From: an uncultured Sinobacteraceae bacterium
GTDB taxonomy: Bacteria > Pseudomonadota > Gammaproteobacteria > Nevskiales > Nevskiaceae
Direction: 5' to 3'
Assembly: GCA_903822975.1 (NCBI GenBank)
Contig: CAIJRD010000020.1
Location: forward strand, 1-64,000
DNA length: 64,000 bases
Part shown: positions 15,299 to 24,109 of the stretch, one piece after another
How the letters are laid out: every line of letters starts with the position of its first letter
How positions within the stretch are numbered: the first letter of the stretch is position 1
Made by a program: the position numbers and the translations under genes
Notes under the pieces: generated by a model
The model's database searches: none
Seen by the model: only the letters and a program-made list of their open reading frames with translations
Told to the model about the DNA's origin: nothing

Positions 15299-15553
15299 TC
15301 AGCGCCGCTGCTTCATCCAGCCGATGCACCAGGTGGTCATCAGCGCGGCAAACAGGCCGACCACGACGAAGCGGATGAAGACATTGCGCGGCTCCGGTGC
15401 GAAGACCGCCTGCGCGGCCTCCGCGTGCAGCTTGATCATCAGCAGCACAAACGGCGTTGCGAAAACGGTCGCGACGGCGGCGATCCGTGCCGGCGTCCAG
15501 CAGAACGCGCGCGGCGCGCGATTCAGTGTGTGCGATTCGGTGACGGTGGCCAT
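15299..15553 (-). CDS. Small two-TM protein directly after kdpC
   Basis: An 84-aa hypothetical protein with two hydrophobic segments: about residues 24-40 (RIAAVATVFATPFVLLMIK) and 60-77 (FIRFVVVGLFAALMTTWCIG). The ends are basic and the loop is HAEAAQAVFAPEPRN. The gene starts 16 bp after the kdpC stop and has no promoter-like gap, so it should be co-expressed with the KdpFABC pump. I do not recognise the family; a pump accessory role is inference from position. Confidence 0.65.
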   Translation of the reverse strand: MATVTESHTLNRAPRAFCWTPARIAAVATVFATPFVLLMIKLHAEAAQAVFAPEPRNVFIRFVVVGLFAALMTTWCIGWMKQRR

Positions 15554-15569
15554 GGCGGGAGCGACCTCG

Positions 15570-16232
15570 TTACTTGGCGCTATCGGTCGTCGGCGCGCTG
15601 GGGGCTGCTTCTGCGCTGGCCGCGGCGGCGGCGGGCGCCAGCGCGTCGAGCGCCAGGTTCAGCTGCAGAACGTTGACCACCGGTTCGCCGATGATGCCGA
15701 GCCATCGCGGCTCGGTGTGTTCGGCAACCAGCTGATTCAAGGCATCGCGGCTCATTCCACGCGCTTTCGCGACGCGCGGCAGCTGGAACAGCGCGGCGGC
15801 CGGCGAGATGTCCGGGTCGAGCCCGCTCGCCGAGGTCGTCACCAGGTCCACCGGCACGGCGACGTCGGGGTTCTCGGCCTTCAGCTTGTCGGTATCGGCC
15901 TTGACGCGATCGATCAGCGACTTCGAGGTCGTGCCGAGATTCGATCCGCCCGAGTTGGCCGCGTTGTAAGGCGAGGGCACGGTCTTGGTCGCATCGTTCG
16001 GATCGGTATCCACGGTGGCCGACGGCCGGCCGTGGAAGTATTTCTCAGACGTGAAGGTCTGGCCGATCAGATCGGATCCGATCACCTTGCCGTCGCGCTC
16101 GATCAGGCTGCCGCCGGCCTGGTGCGGGAAGAGCTTGGCGCCGATGCCGGTGATCGCCAGCGGATAGGCGAGGCCGGTGACTATCGTGAACAGCGCGAAC
16201 AGGACGATCGCGGGACGCAATTGACTAAGCAT
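15570..16232 (-). CDS. kdpC: Potassium-transporting ATPase subunit KdpC
   Basis: A 220-aa subunit with one N-terminal transmembrane helix ([20 protein letters not shown]) and a periplasmic domain. Signature stretches are [35 protein letters not shown] and [10 protein letters not shown]. It stabilises the KdpFABC complex that imports K+ with high affinity. It is somewhat longer than the E. coli subunit (190 aa) because of an Ala/Pro-rich tail. It starts 10 bp after the kdpB stop. Confidence 0.96.
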   Translation of the reverse strand: MLSQLRPAIVLFALFTIVTGLAYPLAITGIGAKLFPHQAGGSLIERDGKVIGSDLIGQTFTSEKYFHGRPSATVDTDPNDATKTVPSPYNAANSGGSNLGTTSKSLIDRVKADTDKLKAENPDVAVPVDLVTTSASGLDPDISPAAALFQLPRVAKARGMSRDALNQLVAEHTEPRWLGIIGEPVVNVLQLNLALDALAPAAAAASAEAAPSAPTTDSAK

Positions 16233-16242
16233 GGATGTCTCC

Positions 16243-18297
16243 TTAAACCAGACCGATCGCTGAAATCAGCAGATCGATCGCCTTGATTCCAATGAACGGC
16301 GCAATGATGCCGCCGACGCCGTACACCAGCAGGTTGCGCATCAGCAGCGGGCCGGCGCCGATCGGGCGGTATTTCACGCCACGCAGCGCCAGCGGGATCA
16401 GCGCCACGATGATCAGCGCGTTGAAGATGATCGCCGACAGGATCGCGCTCTGCGGCGAATGCAGACGCATCACGTTGAGCGCGTTGAGCTGCGGATAGAT
16501 CGCGGCAAACATCGCCGGAATGATCGCGAAATACTTGGCGACATCGTTGGCGATCGAGAACGTGGTGAGTGCACCGCGCGTCATCAGCAACTGCTTGCCG
16601 ATGCCGACGATCTCGATCAACTTGGTCGGATCGGAATCCAGATCGACCATGTTGCCGGCTTCGCGTGCGGCCATCGTGCCGGTCTGCATCGCCACGCCGA
16701 CATCGGCCTGCGCCAGCGCCGGTGCGTCGTTGGTGCCGTCGCCGCACATCGCCACCAGCTTGCCTTCGGCCTGCTCTTTCCGAATCAGCGCGAGCTTGTC
16801 TTCAGGCGTGGCCTGCGCGAGGAAGTCGTCGACGCCGGCTTCGGCGGCGATCGCGGCGGCCGTGAGCGGATTGTCGCCGGTGATCATCACGGTGCGGATG
16901 CCCATCAGGCGCAGTTCGGCGAAGCGCTCCTTGATGCCGCCCTTGACGATGTCCTTCAGGTAGATCACGCCGAGCACGCGGCCATCCTTGGCCACCGCCA
17001 GCGGCGTACCACCGGCGCGCGAGATCTTGTCGGCGATGTCGGTCAGCGCACCCGGAATCGCACGCGAACCGGATTCGCGCTCGACGTAGGCGATGATCGC
17101 AGCGACGGCGCCCTTGCGGATCTGGCTGCCGCCGACATCGATACCGGACATGCGCGTCTGCGCGCTGAACGGCACGAAGCGCACGTGCTGGTCGGCGAGA
17201 TCGCGACCGCGCAGACCGTACTTCTCTTTTGCCAGCACCACCACACTGCGACCTTCCGGCGTTTCATCCGACAGGCTCGCCAGCTGTGCGGCATCGGCGA
17301 GTTCGGTTTCGGTGACGCCGGGAACCGCGATGAATTCCGCCGCCTGGCGATTGCCGAGCGTGATGGTGCCGGTCTTGTCGAGCAGCAGCGTATCGACGTC
17401 GCCGGCGGCTTCCACCGCGCGGCCCGACATCGCCAACACGTTGAAGCGCACCAGACGATTCATGCCGGCGATACCGATCGCCGACAGCAACGCACCGATG
17501 GTGGTCGGAATCAGCGTGACGAACAGCGCCACCAGCACGATCACCGGAATGCTGCCGCCGGCATATTTGGCAAAGCTCGGAATCGTCGCGGTCGCAAAGA
17601 CGAAGATCAGCGACATGCCGGCGAGCAAAATGTTGAGCGCAATCTCGTTCGGTGTTTTCTGGCGCGATGCGCCTTCGACCAGCGCGATCATGCGATCGAT
17701 GAAGCTCGAACCTTGCGCCGCGGTGATCTTCACCTTCAGCTGATCCGACAGCACGCGCGTGCCGCCGGTGACTGCGGAGCGATCGCCACCGGATTCGCGA
17801 ATCACCGGCGCGGACTCACCGGTGATCGCGGATTCGTCGACGGTGGCAACGCCGTCGATCACTTCGCCGTCGCTCGGAATCAGATCGTTCGGCTGCACCA
17901 GCACCAGGTCGCCGACCTTCAACTCGGTCGCCGCAACCTGCTCGAACGCCAGACCCTCGGACGACTTCAGCCGCTTGGCGATGGTCTGCGTCTTGGTCTT
18001 GCGCAGCGTCGCGGCCTGCGCTTTGCCGCGACCTTCGGCGATGGCCTCCGCGAAGTTGGCGAACAGCACGGTGAACCACAGCCAGACGATCACCTGGCCG
18101 GAGAACAGCAGCGCACCGCGGCCCATCAGTGCATCACGCACGAACAGGACGGTGGCCAGCGCCGCGACCAGGGCGGTGATGAAGATCACCGGGTTGCGCA
18201 TCAGCGTGCGCGGATTGAGCTTGATGAACGAGTCGCGGATCGCCGGCGCGATCAGCGCACGGTCGAACAACGCGGGTGCCGTTTTGGAGGCGGACAT
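16243..18297 (-). CDS. kdpB: Potassium-transporting P-type ATPase subunit KdpB
   Basis: A 684-aa P-type ATPase that energises K+ import. Visible motifs are TGES (159-162), the phosphorylation site Asp307 in DKTGT (same number as in E. coli), the nucleotide-binding [11 protein letters not shown] region and the hinge [16 protein letters not shown]. The seven-helix membrane region is intact and the length is normal. It lies between kdpA and kdpC in the usual order. No missing residues were noticed. Confidence 0.97.
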   Translation of the reverse strand: MSASKTAPALFDRALIAPAIRDSFIKLNPRTLMRNPVIFITALVAALATVLFVRDALMGRGALLFSGQVIVWLWFTVLFANFAEAIAEGRGKAQAATLRKTKTQTIAKRLKSSEGLAFEQVAATELKVGDLVLVQPNDLIPSDGEVIDGVATVDESAITGESAPVIRESGGDRSAVTGGTRVLSDQLKVKITAAQGSSFIDRMIALVEGASRQKTPNEIALNILLAGMSLIFVFATATIPSFAKYAGGSIPVIVLVALFVTLIPTTIGALLSAIGIAGMNRLVRFNVLAMSGRAVEAAGDVDTLLLDKTGTITLGNRQAAEFIAVPGVTETELADAAQLASLSDETPEGRSVVVLAKEKYGLRGRDLADQHVRFVPFSAQTRMSGIDVGGSQIRKGAVAAIIAYVERESGSRAIPGALTDIADKISRAGGTPLAVAKDGRVLGVIYLKDIVKGGIKERFAELRLMGIRTVMITGDNPLTAAAIAAEAGVDDFLAQATPEDKLALIRKEQAEGKLVAMCGDGTNDAPALAQADVGVAMQTGTMAAREAGNMVDLDSDPTKLIEIVGIGKQLLMTRGALTTFSIANDVAKYFAIIPAMFAAIYPQLNALNVMRLHSPQSAILSAIIFNALIIVALIPLALRGVKYRPIGAGPLLMRNLLVYGVGGIIAPFIGIKAIDLLISAIGLV

Positions 18298-18360
18298 GCT
18301 TACTCCCGAATCAGTATGAGATCGAAGGCTGCGATGGGGCTTGAGCGATCAGGCGCACGA

Positions 18361-20088
18361 TCAATAGAGCGTGCCGGCCTGCAGCGACAGGTGCTCGACG
18401 ATCGGACCCAGCGCCAGCGCCGGGAAGAACGTCAGGCCGCCGACGATCAGCAGCACGCCAACCAACAGGCTGATGAAAAGTCCGCCATCGGTCGGGAAGG
18501 TGCCCGCGCTCGGATGCGTGTACTTCTTCGCCACCAACGAGCCGGCCACCGCCATCATCGGCACGATGAAGGCGAAGCGGCCGATCATCATCGCCGCCGC
18601 CAGCAGCAGGTTGTAGAACGGCGTGTTCGCAGTCAGGCCCGCGAACGCGCTACCGTTGTTGCCGGTGGCCGAGGTGAACGCGTAAAGGATTTCCGAGAAG
18701 CCATGCGGTCCGCTGTTGTTGAGACCGGCGAGCCCCTGCGGCAGCACCGCGGCGAGTGCGGTGAAGCCGAGGATCGATGCCGGCAGGCAGAGGATGGCGA
18801 GCATCGTCATCTTCACTTCCTTGGCTTCGATCTTCTTGCCGACATACTCGGGCGTTCGTCCGACCATCAGACCGGCGATGAATACCGCGATGATGGCGTA
18901 CAGCAACATGCCGTAGAGGCCGGAGCCGACACCACCGAAGATTACTTCGCCGAGCTGAATGTTGATCATCGGCACCATGCCGCCCAGCGGCGTGAAGCTG
19001 TCATGCATGCCGTTGACCGCGCCGCATGAGGCATCCGTGGTGATGGTGGCGAACAAGGCCGATCGTGCGATGCCGAAGCGCGCTTCCTTGCCTTCCATGT
19101 TGCCGCCCGGCTGCAGCGCACCGGCGCTCTGGTCGATGCCCATTGCCGGGAACGCGGGGTTGCCCTGGCTTTCGGCCCAGTACAGCGTGGTGACGCCGGC
19201 AAGAAACACCACTGCCATTGCCGAGTAGATCGCCCAGCCCTGCAGTTCGCTCTTGACCATGCGACCAAACACGTTGGTCAGCGCGGCGGGAATCAGGAAG
19301 ATCAGGATGATTTGCAGGAAGTCCGAAATCGAATTCGGATTCTCGAACGGATGTGCGGCATTGGCGTTGAAGAAGCCACCGCCGTTGGTGCCGAGCATCT
19401 TGATCGCGATCTGCGAGGCCACCGGGCCCTGCGCGATGGTTTGCTTGGCGCCTTCCAGGGTCGCGACGTCGGTGTAGGCGCCGAGATTCTGCGGCATGCC
19501 CTGCCAGATCAGGAACAGCGCGGCGACGATCGACAGCGGCAACAGGATGTACAGCGTGGTGCGCGTCAGGTCGACCCAGAAGTTGCCGAGCGTCTTGCCC
19601 GAGCGGCGCGCGAAGCCGCGCACCAAAGCCATTGCCAGCGCGATGCCGGTCGCCGCCGAGACGAAGTTGTGCACGGTCAGGCCGAGCATCTGCGTCAGGT
19701 AGCTCATCGTCGACTCGCCGCCGTACGACTGCCAATTGGTATTGGTGATGAAGCTGATCGCCGTGTTGAACGCGAGGTCGGGCGTCAGGTTGTCCATGCC
19801 CTGCGGATTCAGCGGCAGGTGCTTCTGCGTCAGCTGCAACACATACAGCGTGACGAAGCAGACCAGGTTGAACACCAGCATCGCCAGCGTGTAGGTGGTC
19901 CAATGCTGCTCGGCGTCGGGTTTCACGCCGGCGAGCTTGTAGAAGCCGCGTTCGACCGGCCCGAGCACGCGGCCAATGAAGGTCGGCTTGCCTTCCAGCA
20001 CGCGATAGATGAAGCCGCCGAGCGGTCGCGTCAGGACCGTCAGCACGCCGAAGTAGAGAAGAATCTGGATCCAGCCGTTGGTGGTCAT
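18361..20088 (-). CDS. kdpA: Potassium-transporting ATPase subunit KdpA
   Basis: A 575-aa K+-binding, channel-like subunit of the KdpFABC complex in the inner membrane. Selectivity-filter-like loops are visible as [38 protein letters not shown] and [13 protein letters not shown]. Length agrees with the family (557 aa in E. coli). It follows kdpF after 6 bp. Confidence 0.97.
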   Translation of the reverse strand: MTTNGWIQILLYFGVLTVLTRPLGGFIYRVLEGKPTFIGRVLGPVERGFYKLAGVKPDAEQHWTTYTLAMLVFNLVCFVTLYVLQLTQKHLPLNPQGMDNLTPDLAFNTAISFITNTNWQSYGGESTMSYLTQMLGLTVHNFVSAATGIALAMALVRGFARRSGKTLGNFWVDLTRTTLYILLPLSIVAALFLIWQGMPQNLGAYTDVATLEGAKQTIAQGPVASQIAIKMLGTNGGGFFNANAAHPFENPNSISDFLQIILIFLIPAALTNVFGRMVKSELQGWAIYSAMAVVFLAGVTTLYWAESQGNPAFPAMGIDQSAGALQPGGNMEGKEARFGIARSALFATITTDASCGAVNGMHDSFTPLGGMVPMINIQLGEVIFGGVGSGLYGMLLYAIIAVFIAGLMVGRTPEYVGKKIEAKEVKMTMLAILCLPASILGFTALAAVLPQGLAGLNNSGPHGFSEILYAFTSATGNNGSAFAGLTANTPFYNLLLAAAMMIGRFAFIVPMMAVAGSLVAKKYTHPSAGTFPTDGGLFISLLVGVLLIVGGLTFFPALALGPIVEHLSLQAGTLY

Positions 20089-20094
20089 GGCTTT

Positions 20095-20184
20095 TTAGAA
20101 TTTTTCCGGTTTGATCAGGGCGTAAACCAGGAAGCCCAGCAGGAAGACGGCAGTGGCGCCGCCGAGTACGTAGTCGAGCGTCAT
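20095..20184 (-). CDS. kdpF: KdpF small subunit
   Basis: A 29-aa single-span lipid-like stabiliser of the KdpFABC complex. The sequence begins MTLDYVLGGATAVFLLGF and ends LVYALIKPEKF; the Leu-x-x-Pro-Glu-Lys/Arg-Phe ending is the KdpF hallmark. The ATG at 20184 is preceded by AAAGG at good spacing, and a longer in-frame extension upstream is not KdpF-like. It is 6 bp before kdpA and 10 bp after the 40-aa peptide gene. Confidence 0.92.
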   Translation of the reverse strand: MTLDYVLGGATAVFLLGFLVYALIKPEKF

Positions 20185-20194
20185 CGAGGGACCT

Positions 20195-20317
20195 TTAGAG
20201 GCGATCGCACAGCGTGATGTAGGCGGCGAGAACGCCGAACCCGGCCAAGCCGGCAGCCAGCAGGAGGAAGACCATGGGCGAAATGCCAAGCGCACCGGAC
20301 AATTCCGGCGAGCGCAT
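20195..20317 (-). CDS. 40-aa hydrophobic peptide gene heading the kdp operon
   Basis: A short frame from ATG 20317 to TAA 20195, below usual gene-calling limits. The product starts MRSPELSGALGISP, has one transmembrane segment (MVFLLLAAGLAGFGVLAAYI) and ends TLCDRL. An internal ATG at Met15 (about 20275) would give a 26-aa version. It stops 10 bp before kdpF on the same strand, so it should be the first gene of the kdp transcript. I recall similar unannotated hydrophobic peptides with a C-[DE]-R-L ending upstream of kdpF in other proteobacteria, but cannot verify that here. A role as a further small Kdp subunit is inference. Confidence 0.6.
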   Translation of the reverse strand: MRSPELSGALGISPMVFLLLAAGLAGFGVLAAYITLCDRL

Positions 20318-20365
20318 TTAACGGCCGATCGCCGTTGGAATGCCAGATGCGAAAGCGCGCGGCGA

Positions 20366-20384
20366 CATAAAGAATCCGTAAAGA
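20366..20384 (-). promoter_or_regulatory. Candidate KdpE box upstream of the kdp operon
   Basis: On the - strand the segment reads TCTTTACGGATTCTTTATG: two TTTA(C/T) half-sites in direct repeat, about 50 bp before the first kdp start codon. The E. coli KdpE site also consists of TTTA(T/C)A-type direct repeats, so this is a reasonable operator. No clear sigma-70 hexamers were found. Confidence 0.4.
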
Positions 20385-20512
20385 TGCCGGCGCAGCGAGA
20401 ATTTTTTCGCGCCGCCGCGGGTGCGTGCAGCGGCGCGCGGTCTGAATAGGGTCAGCAATTGATCGCGCGGGCGCCTGGGCGCGCGGGCGCATCGACGCGC
20501 TTCAGTCTTGCG

Positions 20513-23500
20513 TCAGTTCTGCGTCAGTTCGACCAATCGATCGCCTTCCGGAAAATACAGCGCGGCGCGGACGGCTTTGCCGGGGCGTTGCGCCGCGAGC
20601 AGTTCGGCATACAGTGCGAGCTGCGGCCGGTAAGTATCGATGCCGTCGGCGATATAAGGTTCCAGTGCCTCGGCGGCCACCGGGCGCGCCGCAGCCTTGT
20701 AGTCCACCACCCAGAGTTCGCCTTCGTCGGTTTCGAAGCAGCGATCGAGCAGTGCGCTGACCCAGCGGCCTTCGCGATAGCCGGCGAGCGCGTACTCCGA
20801 ACGCGCCCAGGGATGCGCGCCGAGCAGCCAGCGGCCGTTGCGGCTCGCAAGCGTGCGTTCCACCAGATCGAGTACGCGCGCAACTGCCTCGACGACCTGT
20901 GGCTCGGGCAGGCCGAGCCGTCGGAAGCCGGCGGCAAGGGCCGTGGCACGCGCGGCGCCACGCGCGGACCAGCGCTCGAATCCTTCGGTGCTGATCTTCT
21001 CGAGCGCCTGGTGAAACAGCGTGCCAATCAATTGTGCGTACAGCTCGCCGTCCTCGCGCTTGTCGTCGACCGCCGACAGCACCGCTTCACTAGGACGCAG
21101 GCTGCGCTGTTCGCGCGGCCGGTAGAGCATTCCTTCCGCCGGCAATGCGAACGGCACGGGCAGTCGCGATGCGCGTGGTGGCGAATGATTTGCTATCGAT
21201 TCGATAGCGTAGCTGTCGGAGGCTGCGGCTTCCGCTGCGAAGTCTTCCATCGCAGCAGGGAATGCATCGTCACCGGCGCCATCACCGACGCCGACTGCGG
21301 CGACCGATTCCGAGGCCGGCAGATCGCCCAGCGCTGGCGCCAGCAATCGGGCAAACGAATCGCCGGGCGCTTGCAGATGCCCATCCTCGTCGCAGTCGGC
21401 GCAGATATACAGATCGAGACTCTGGCGCGCACGCGTGACGGCGACGTACAACAGTCGCAGCGTTTCGTTCTGGCGCGCGCGCTGGTGCAGCTTGTGCACG
21501 TAGTTGAACAAGGCCGACGCACCCTCGGCGCGTGCCTCGTCCCAATGCTCTGGCGGCTTCGGCACCAGCAGGGCGCCATGCGGGGTGTCGCTCAGGTGCA
21601 GCAGGGGCTTGCCACCGCCGTTGGGCTTGCGCGCGCAGCCGACCAGCAAGACGTGGTCGAACTCCAGGCCTTTGGCCTTGTGCACGGTCATCACCTGCAC
21701 GTCGCCGCCGCTCGGTGCGGCATACAGATGCTCGACCGCACGACGAAATCCGCGCAGGTCTTCGAGGCCGCCGCCACGCGTATGTTCGCGCAATAGCCGC
21801 AGTGCGCGACGCACATCGCCGAGCGTTGCCGCATCCACGCAAGCCGCACCGCCGAGTGCGTTCCACAGGCGCTCGACGCGGTCGCCGAGTCCGACGCCAC
21901 GGTCGGCATCGTCGTGTGCGACGCGCAAAGCCTGCAGGAGCCGCGTGCGTCGCAGGCGTCCGTCTTCGGACAACTCGAAATCCGGCGTGTCGTTCAAACG
22001 TTGCGGCCACGACAGTTCACGTCGGCCGATCGACAACGCAGTCAGGTCGGCCCAGGACAGACCGACGAAGGGCGCGCGCAGCAGCACCGCCCACGACAGG
22101 CGATCTTCCGGATGCCACAGCGCGCGCGCGGTGGCGAGCACGTCGCGTACTGCCGGCACTGTCGCCAGCGTGTCGACGTCCTGACAGCTTGCGTTGACGC
22201 CGAGCTTGCGCAGCGCCTGCAGCGTCGCGCCCACGTGCGTGCGTGCGCGCACCAGAATGGCTACGCTCGCACCGCTGCTCGCGAGCCGTGCAGCGCGCGT
22301 CGCCGCAGCCTGCGCCTCACCGGCGCTGTCGCCCTTGTCGAAGCGATGCACCTGCACTGCGCGGCCGATCTCGCTGGTGTCGAAGCGCGCGACGTTCACG
22401 GCGCCGGCCGCATCGAACTTCGCATCGCTTGCAGTTTCAATCGGCGCATCACCCGGCATATTTGCCTGCGTATTTCCGCGCGTATTTCCGCGCGAATGGT
22501 TTTGTGCCTCGCCAGGTGCTGCCGCAATGCTCGGTGCGTAACGCACCGCGCCGGCGAGTTCATCCTCGTGACTCGGGAAAATGAATTCGAATACCAGGTT
22601 GAACCAATCGACCACCGCCGCGTCGCTGCGGAAATTGGTCGCCAGCTGCACGCAGTGCAGTGGCAGCGCGCCGAGTTGCCGCGTGCGCATCAGTTGCAGG
22701 AACAACCGCACCTCGGCCTTGCGGAACGCATAGATCGACTGCTGCGGATCGCCGACCAGGAACAGCGAGCGCCCGTCGCCGGGCTGCCAGCCAAGCGTCA
22801 ACTGCTCCAGCAGTTTCAGCTGGCCTTCGCTGGTGTCCTGCATTTCGTCGACCAGCAAGTGGCGCAGTTGTGCGTCGCGGCGCAGCAGCGCGTCGCCGTA
22901 GCCGCCGCCGGGACGCAGGCTTCGCAGCGCGGCCTGCGCGATCTCGCTGAAATCGGTTTCGCCGCGTTCGCCCATCGCCAGCTGCAGGTGTGCGAGCGCA
23001 TGGCGCAGCAGCGTCAGCAAGGCATCGCGCAGTTGTGCGAGATCCGCCGGCATCGTCGTCGGCGGCAGCGCCAGCAGATCGGCGGCGGCTTCGGCGAGCG
23101 TGGCGTCGTCGGCGCGCTCGGCGAGCAGCCGCGCGATGCGTTCCTTGCTTGCGGTTTTTGCCGGAAAACCGTGCTTGACGTTGATGCCCTTGGGGCTGCG
23201 CAGACGGCCTTCTTTGGTCACCAGCAGATTGGCGAGTGCACGATGCAGCTCGGCATGATCAACACCGAACGCGGGCCAGTCGGTGAGTTCCGCTGCCCAG
23301 GCCAGCAACTCGGATTGCGCAGAACCCTCGCGCACCAGTGCCACCAGTTCGGCGGCGTCGCCGTGACCGAGTGCCGCAGCCAGGCGTTGTTGCTGCTCAA
23401 AGTGTAGCGCGCGCAGCACTTCGGTTTCGTGCGCGGCCCAATCGAACGACGGATCGGCGGCTTTGATCCATTGTTCGCGCCGCGCCAGCAGATCGGCCAA

Positions 23501-24109
23501 TGGCGGCAGCAGCCGATCGATGCGATTGCCGGCGCTGCGCAGCCACAACGCGACCGCTTCGCGCAGCGCCAGCGGTGCCTGTGCGTCTTCGGCCTCGGCG
23601 AACAAGGCCAGCAGTGCCTGTTCGTACAGCAGTTGCGGATCGTCGACCACGCGTGGCCGGCTGCCGATGCCCGAGAGCAACGGCAACTCGGCGGCGATCT
23701 GGGCTTGCAGGCCGTCGATGGTCAGCGCACGCAGGCGCTCGGGATTCGCCTGCAGTTGCCAGCCCCGAAGCTCCGCGCGTTGCAGTGCGGCGCGTGCAAG
23801 TGTGTATTCCTGTTGCGCGTGCGCGGCCTCCGGCGGAACGCCGCTGCTGGCCAACTGCAGCGCCTTCAGCACGCGCGCGCGAATCTCGGCGGCGGCCTTG
23901 TTGGTGAAGGTGATCGCCACCACCTGCTCGGCTTCGTCGACGCTGGCCAGTGCGGCCAGCATGCGCTGCACCAGCAGCCCGGTCTTGCCGGAGCCGGCCG
24001 GTGCGACGGCCAGTACATGACGACTGAGGTCGAGCGCTTCGGCGCGTGCGCCGGCATCGGCGAGTGCCGCACTGCGGTCGGTCGTTGCGTGCGGTGATGC
24101 GGCGCTCAT
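20513..24109 (-). CDS. addA: AddA-like helicase-nuclease for double-strand-break repair
   Basis: A 1198-aa UvrD-type helicase with a C-terminal PD-(D/E)XK nuclease. Motif I is VAPAGSGKT (about 35-43), followed by ITFTNKAAAEIRAR (motif Ia), LLVDEMQDT (motif II), GDPQQSIYAFRKAE (motif III), VMTVHKAKGLEFDHVLL (motif V) and LLYVAVTRAR (motif VI). The nuclease part shows GTLFHQALEKI, WVVDYKAA and QLALYAELLAA. Such enzymes process DNA ends for RecA loading in place of RecBCD. Around residues 530-565 an RGNTRGNTQAN-type low-complexity stretch, encoded by a 12-bp DNA repeat at about 22470-22500, interrupts the region between helicase motifs. It overlaps addB by 4 bp. Confidence 0.9.
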   Translation of the reverse strand: MSAASPHATTDRSAALADAGARAEALDLSRHVLAVAPAGSGKTGLLVQRMLAALASVDEAEQVVAITFTNKAAAEIRARVLKALQLASSGVPPEAAHAQQEYTLARAALQRAELRGWQLQANPERLRALTIDGLQAQIAAELPLLSGIGSRPRVVDDPQLLYEQALLALFAEAEDAQAPLALREAVALWLRSAGNRIDRLLPPLADLLARREQWIKAADPSFDWAAHETEVLRALHFEQQQRLAAALGHGDAAELVALVREGSAQSELLAWAAELTDWPAFGVDHAELHRALANLLVTKEGRLRSPKGINVKHGFPAKTASKERIARLLAERADDATLAEAAADLLALPPTTMPADLAQLRDALLTLLRHALAHLQLAMGERGETDFSEIAQAALRSLRPGGGYGDALLRRDAQLRHLLVDEMQDTSEGQLKLLEQLTLGWQPGDGRSLFLVGDPQQSIYAFRKAEVRLFLQLMRTRQLGALPLHCVQLATNFRSDAAVVDWFNLVFEFIFPSHEDELAGAVRYAPSIAAAPGEAQNHSRGNTRGNTQANMPGDAPIETASDAKFDAAGAVNVARFDTSEIGRAVQVHRFDKGDSAGEAQAAATRAARLASSGASVAILVRARTHVGATLQALRKLGVNASCQDVDTLATVPAVRDVLATARALWHPEDRLSWAVLLRAPFVGLSWADLTALSIGRRELSWPQRLNDTPDFELSEDGRLRRTRLLQALRVAHDDADRGVGLGDRVERLWNALGGAACVDAATLGDVRRALRLLREHTRGGGLEDLRGFRRAVEHLYAAPSGGDVQVMTVHKAKGLEFDHVLLVGCARKPNGGGKPLLHLSDTPHGALLVPKPPEHWDEARAEGASALFNYVHKLHQRARQNETLRLLYVAVTRARQSLDLYICADCDEDGHLQAPGDSFARLLAPALGDLPASESVAAVGVGDGAGDDAFPAAMEDFAAEAAASDSYAIESIANHSPPRASRLPVPFALPAEGMLYRPREQRSLRPSEAVLSAVDDKREDGELYAQLIGTLFHQALEKISTEGFERWSARGAARATALAAGFRRLGLPEPQVVEAVARVLDLVERTLASRNGRWLLGAHPWARSEYALAGYREGRWVSALLDRCFETDEGELWVVDYKAAARPVAAEALEPYIADGIDTYRPQLALYAELLAAQRPGKAVRAALYFPEGDRLVELTQN

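Noticed and set aside
16459-19029. 856-codon open frame on the + strand opposite kdpB and kdpA
   Set aside because: The same antisense artefact; low-complexity Arg/His/Gln composition and no motifs.
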